From positions 7,792,501 through 7,856,500 of the forward strand of contig NC_062238.1 of assembly GCF_905475465.1 (NCBI RefSeq): a stretch of 64,000 bases of DNA, read 5' to 3'. The DNA comes from Pieris napi (Eukaryota; Arthropoda; Insecta; Lepidoptera; Pieridae). Positions 59,745-64,000 of the stretch are shown piece after piece. The notes beneath the pieces are model-generated. The model was not told where the DNA came from, ran no database searches, and worked only from the letters and a program-made list of their open reading frames with translations. A program made the translations under genes and the position numbers. The stretch's first letter is position 1. Each line of letters starts with the position of its first letter.

Positions 59745-61167
59745 ATGTTTAATAAACGTTCTAGAAAACGCCGCGAAGCAGAATTGGTGACCTCAAGTTG
59801 CACAGAGAAATCTGGAGGTAATTTTTATATTAATATTTTATCGGCAAGTTTTGTTTTTATTAAAAGGCCGGCAACGCACTCGCGAACCCTCTGGCATTGA
59901 GAGTGTCCATGGGTGGCGTGGTATCTCTTAAATCAGGTGAGCCTCCTGCCCTATAAAAAAATCCTTCCATGGTTTAATTGGTAACTCTGTTCTAACTGTT
60001 CTGACTGGTCTCCTAGGCTTGATGCCCGGCGCAATAATAATTCGAGAGGGAAGCCAAATAAACTTATCATTTGGCTATAATAAAATGAAACAAATGCAGT
60101 AATGTTGAATAATATTTTTAAATTATTATTATTAATAAATATACGATCTTTATTATTTGTATTGTCATTATAGTTCGACTGTAACATCTCTATATACATA
60201 ATAAAAAACTAAATGGCGCTACAAGCGCTTTTTAGGTCTGGGCCTCAGATTTCTGTATCTGTTTCATGATCATTTGGTAATCTAATAAGCAAGTAGGCGA
60301 TCAGCCTCCTGTGCCTGATGAGATATATGTCGGTTTCCTCACGATTTTTTTCTTCGCCGTTCGAGTAAATGTTAAATGCGCATAGAAAGAAAGTCCATTG
60401 GTGCATAGCCGGGGATAGAACCTAGATCGAACTCGATGAGAGTCGGACGCAACGCAAGTTTTGAAACAAAGTCATTTGTCATTTTTGACAGTTGTAAAAA
60501 TGTCATATTCATATTAACCGCTACGCCGGATCTCATTTCGCTCAGACTGAAATTAATTTATTTAAAAATAAATATAGTTAAAAAAAACTAAAAAACACGC
60601 TTTTAAAGCACATCAAACTAAAAAGTGAAAAATAATTCCTAATTTAGGCTGAAAATGGTAATGAACAAAAAATACTGGTATTATTATTGTGAAAAAGCGT
60701 GGGTTGCTCGATAGACGAAAAATATGGCACAGAGCGCGCCATATTATAAACTATATTTATTTTACACTTTTTAGTCCTAGCAGCAATACGTGTCTCAATT
60801 TAATCGTATTGCTTTGTGGAGTTCAAAAAATTTCATTGTTTTTTCCGAGATAAACCTATGAAATTATTATATTGTCGCTGATTCTTTATAAGTGTACAAA
60901 GTTTGAATTAAATCTGTCCGTTAAAAGTGGGTCAAAATCGAGTCCGAAGGAGTCGGTTACATACATACATACAGGTGAAGCTAATATAAAGCGTGTAAAA
61001 AGGTCCTATTTTCCTTAGTATATTTAGTTTTTTTTTTCCAGAAGCTTCTCCACCTTTGGTGCAGGAGTCTTGTGATGAAGAACAAGAACGATAGCGACGA
61101 CGACATATTTCCCACAGTGCAAGATTACGTAAACCGTCAAAGCAAGATTGATACAGCATTACTTTAG
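59745..61167 (+). CDS. Small acidic protein gene, last exon apparently frameshifted
   Basis: Family not recognised. Exon 1 59745-59817 encodes MFNKRSRKRREAELVTSSC and ends at a GGAG|GTAATT donor. A strong TTTTTTTTCCAG acceptor at 61030-61041 follows; read in phase the next exon gives EASPPLVQESCDEEQER and stops at 61092-61094. From 61090, one base frame away, an acidic reading DSDDDIFPTVQDYVNRQSK runs to a stop at 61165-61167, just before AATAAA at 61204-61209. Both readings look like protein, so either a one- or two-base indel (real or assembly) breaks the frame, or a missing middle exon shifts the phase. The product would be about 40 aa as read, or about 65 if the frames belong together. 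An X-box lies 111 bp upstream. The 1.2-kb intron holds two repeats. Confidence 0.45.
59862..59957 (+). repeat. Dispersed repeat D, copy 3
   Basis: AAGGCCGGCAACGCACTCGC, CCCTCTGGCATTGAGAGTGT, and CAGGTGAGCCTCCTGCCC then an A-run; the most typical of the three copies. Intronic in the small gene at 59745. Confidence 0.78.
60205..60452 (-). mobile_element. SINE family A copy, minus strand, intronic
   Basis: Read on the minus strand: degenerate head with GATCTAGGTTCTATCCCCGG, then GCACCAATGGACTTTCTTTC, CAGAAATCTGAGGCCCAGAC and the tail TTGTAGCGCCATTTAG. Near full length. Confidence 0.85.
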
Positions 61168-61660
61168 ATGTGGGAAATTCTACTACAATAACGAGATTTC
61201 AAAAATAAAGAAGCAATGTTGCTAGTAATGTTTGACTCTGTTGGCACTTATAGATATATTTAATGGAAATAATTGTACCAAAAATAAAAATATTTACCTA
61301 ATTATTTGACAAGGAAACACTGACCCACGCCATCATAAACATACTATACCATCAAATGGCTATTCAATGTTTTTTCCCCTTTTCTAGATAATCATACATA
61401 CAGAATTCTTTTTCAACTAATTCAGGCTCAAACAAAATTTAGTGCTAAGTGTCGTATTGAATTTTGACAAACGCGAGTGATCTTAACTCTTAACCAAGGA
61501 TTTTGCTCATAGTACTAGGTATTAACATAGTTTTAACATAGTAGTATACTTTAATTATCTATTTCGATTGATTGTGATAAATTTGGCGGAAAACATTTCC
61601 AAACGGTGTTCTAAAAGAGAGAAAAACTTAATTTTTATAAATATATTTTAACTGTAATAT

Positions 61661-62176
61661 GGGGCCATCCATAAAGTACGTCACACGAATTTTAGGACTT
61701 TTGAACCCCTCCCCCCGTCCTTGTCACAGGTTGTCACATTTTTATAACCCCCCCCCTCCTGATGTGACGTCACACATTTTTTAAATTTATGTATGTTTTT
61801 AAAAATAATCGAGAGAAAACAGCTATTTTCATTTTTTACTTATTTTTATTAAATAATAATCTAATAAAATCAACATAAAGTCCAACATTTCATAAAACCG
61901 AAAAAACAAACGACTAGTTAGAAAATAATAAACGATTAATTATATTAATTAAAGATAAAAATATTTATATTTTTTATATATCAATGTAAATATAGATTAA
62001 GTTCGTAAATTTTTAAAATTTTTAATTCTCATCCAAACTTTGCGTTTTAGTATTTTAAATTTTAACATGTGACGTCATAAAAGTATTGACCCCCCCATGC
62101 CCCTTGTCACACGATGTCACACTTCGGTGATACCCTCCCTCCCCATTACAGTGTGACGTACTTTATGGATGGCCCC
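61661..62176. mobile_element. TIR element (MITE) with TAT flanks
   Basis: Ends are inverted repeats of about 25 bp, GGGGCCATCCATAAAGTACG continuing TCACA, flanked by TAT on both sides (61658-61660 and 62177-62179). Poly-C stretches and TGTCAC motifs lie just inside both ends, as in the fragment at 7502. 516 bp, AT-rich middle, no protein. Confidence 0.85.
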
Positions 62177-62245
62177 TATAGCGTTTTATCTAGAAAGTAG
62201 TTCTTTATAGTTCTTTATAAATTAATTATCGAACGACTTCCGGAT
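62177..62245. other. Spacer
   Basis: Short AT-rich gap; nothing recognised. Confidence 0.4.
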
Positions 62246-62340
62246 TGTGGAGGGAAAGCCTCCAAGAAGCTTGGTGTGCTCAAGGCAAAGCGATACTTCA
62301 TTCAGGGCCATCAGCTTGCTCGAAATCGTTCTGTTCTTTA
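62246..62340 (+). pseudogene. LINE reverse transcriptase fragment (thumb region)
   Basis: One frame reads CGGKASKKLGVLKAKRYF, resembling the ASKKLGVL..R.YF segment that follows the RT palm in many jockey-like LINEs. Only about 30 codons remain, with no ends or flanking duplication. Confidence 0.55.
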
Positions 62341-62998
62341 AAAAATAGTACGACTATTTGTTTATTTAAAAAGATTTTAAAATAATATAGCTCCGCTCAT
62401 TCAATACAACGAATCGAAGCCAAAAGTAGACAAATTCCACTTACCTGTAACTTTTGTTTAAATAATTTTATTGTATGAGTAATGATGTTGGTTCGTGATA
62501 CTCATTATACTATATCGCCGCTGCTTAAAAGGGAAGTATTTAACATTTAAATCGAATTAGGGCGATATAGAAATCGGTCCGCTTAGGGTAATTCTAATAT
62601 TTTTATTTATTTGATATTATATGAATGTTAAAAATAGTAACGCAAATAAACGTGATATTACTTTTTACGATGCGTTATTCTTGTACAACAAAGTTTAGCT
62701 TTAAGGCACCCTTTTTTTTATTAGAATTGGATTGAATCTTTGGATCATAGTAGCTATAATTGAAGCCTATTGAAAAAGAAATGCTCTCTGTAATTTTAAT
62801 AATAGGTATCAACTCTTACAGATTTACAGGAAAAAAATCTTACAAAATATGTTCGCTTTATGCACTAAAACCTCTTTATTACTTAAGTCATTGCCGCGTT
62901 AGACATTTACTTATTTTGCAAGATATAAACGAAATATTTGTCTATAGTTAGCTCAAATATAATATATAGCCAAAGAATACTGCCTTCACTATTGTGTT
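62341..62998. other. Non-coding stretch, nothing recognised
   Basis: AT-rich. The left copy of the 14-bp duplication TTCACTATTGTGTT is at 62985-62998. Confidence 0.45.
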
Positions 62999-63160
62999 CT
63001 GACACCGCGCGCTGCAGCCCCCACCAAGGGCTATACTGGCCGCCCCCGTACCGCTCTGTATCAGCAGGGCGCGAACATAGACACCACCCGAAGGGGCATA
63101 TGCCCCGAACGGGCCAAAGTTCACCCCTCTCGTGGGAGTATGCAACACAAAACACAACGG
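62999..63160. mobile_element. GC-rich 162-bp insertion with 14-bp target duplication
   Basis: TTCACTATTGTGTT occurs at 62985-62998 and 63161-63174, exactly flanking a GC-rich 162-bp block that contrasts with the AT-rich surroundings. A duplication this long points to LINE-type reverse transcription, but no poly(A) is present at either end and the block is not an RNA or element I recognise. It contains the palindrome GGGGCATATGCCCC at about 63095-63108. Overlapping open frames on both strands are by-products of high GC. Confidence 0.8.
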
Positions 63161-63174
63161 TTCACTATTGTGTT

Positions 63175-64000
63175 AAAATGTGAATGGCATGAGTCTTATG
63201 CTACAGTTTCTCCGAACTTTAAAACTAAATTCATGATAGTAAGGAATCTAATCCAAAGCCTAAATATCATCTTATTCAAAATTAATTCAAAATTCGGTGA
63301 ATAAAAAAAATATGTGTACAGATAATATAATTAATATTCATGTAGTGTAAAAACGCCCACACCAAATGAATCAGGTGTCAAACTGTATTTTAAAAGTGTT
63401 CTATGTAATGTACCGGAAAAATTGTCTAAATAGTTATAGAAATGTATATGTATGACTTACACAATTTAAAAATTAGCTTGATAGCAGTATTGTTATAGTC
63501 CAATGTTTCCAAGTCCATTTGATTTGAATTAAATGTTACCTCAATCCAAATATGTTTATAATTTTTTTACCTACCCTCTCTGACGTAGAATCGGCACATT
63601 ATTCGGAAGTTCTCCTGAAATAAAAAAACTGACCAAATGAAAAATGGCATTACATAATATATTTTCGAACTAACACCGTTTCGTTATATTTCTGCCATAC
63701 GAATTGACGTTAAGTAATCAGTTGTTAATGTCCGTGCTACCTTGTTGTTGTACCCAAGGTAGCAACTCAAAATATAGGTATTTAACTGTTTAAATTTCAA
63801 TAGTAAAATTATTCAAACTAATAATTGCCTATAATTTTCCGATTATCCAATGCTAAAAAGCCAGCCTTTATCTAAACCTAGTAATAGTTAGACTTGTTTC
63901 TCTTAGTTTTCTGCCTAGAAAACAATAGCAGGAGTAACAGTAGTGTTACTTTTTTTAAATAACTAAAAGCAGCATATACGTACTACACGGATACCTAGTA
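63175..64000. other. Right edge, non-coding
   Basis: AT-rich to the window end. A short hairpin TAGCA..TGCTACCTTG/CAAGGTAGCA lies near 63736-63765. No exon or element recognised. Confidence 0.45.

Noticed and set aside
62907..63183. Overlapping 69-82 aa frames on both strands
   Set aside because: They come from the GC-rich 162-bp insert and depend on lack of stop codons from composition.

Overview
The window is AT-rich, intron-bearing insect DNA, most likely from a moth or butterfly. Three things point there: gene families with insect-type exon structure, several copies of tRNA-derived SINEs, jockey-like LINE tails and Helitrons with lepidopteran-style ends, and MITEs dispersed through long non-coding stretches. 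No bacterial, viral or rRNA signal was seen, and no intact tRNA gene. Family assignments are from recognition of protein motifs; no database search was possible.

Layout. About 1-29,200 holds no protein exon that I can defend. It is a graveyard of SINEs, LINE tails, foldback elements and MITEs, and may be largely intron of the rhomboid-type gene whose 5' exons lie at 29,219-31,651 on the minus strand (four exons, one of them a 24-nt microexon; the membrane-protease exons were not found and would lie further left). A minus-strand Helitron follows at 32,194-32,743. A complete SPATA20-like gene (six exons, plus strand) spans 34,793-39,804, with a Helitron and SINEs in its introns. Downstream are a decayed LINE reverse transcriptase and then a whole hAT DNA transposon (41,891-45,445) with an intact 629-aa transposase, terminal inverted repeats and a perfect 8-bp target duplication.

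Autophagy gene ATG12 (three exons, minus strand) is at 47,575-48,256; a terminal-inverted-repeat element carrying a nested Helitron begins about 180 bp upstream of its start codon. Two plus-strand genes at 50,918-52,978 and 57,413-58,716 are diverged tandem paralogues of an unrecognised family: same three-exon layout and intron phases, identical 95-nt middle exons, and in each a PAM2-like motif of the sort that binds the MLLE domain of poly(A)-binding protein. A 5'-truncated jockey LINE with an 8-bp target duplication sits between them. A small third gene (59,745 to about 61,167) has a perfect RFX X-box 111 bp upstream of its ATG and an apparent frameshift in its last exon.

The host genes do not form one pathway: ATG12 is autophagy conjugation, SPATA20 a thioredoxin-like/glycosidase-fold protein, the rhomboid gene an intramembrane protease relative, and the PAM2 pair probable mRNA-metabolism partners. 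The most interesting items are the PAM2 tandem pair, the X-box gene, the rhomboid microexon, the intact hAT element with its palindromic subterminal repeats, and a 162-bp GC-rich insertion with a 14-bp target duplication.
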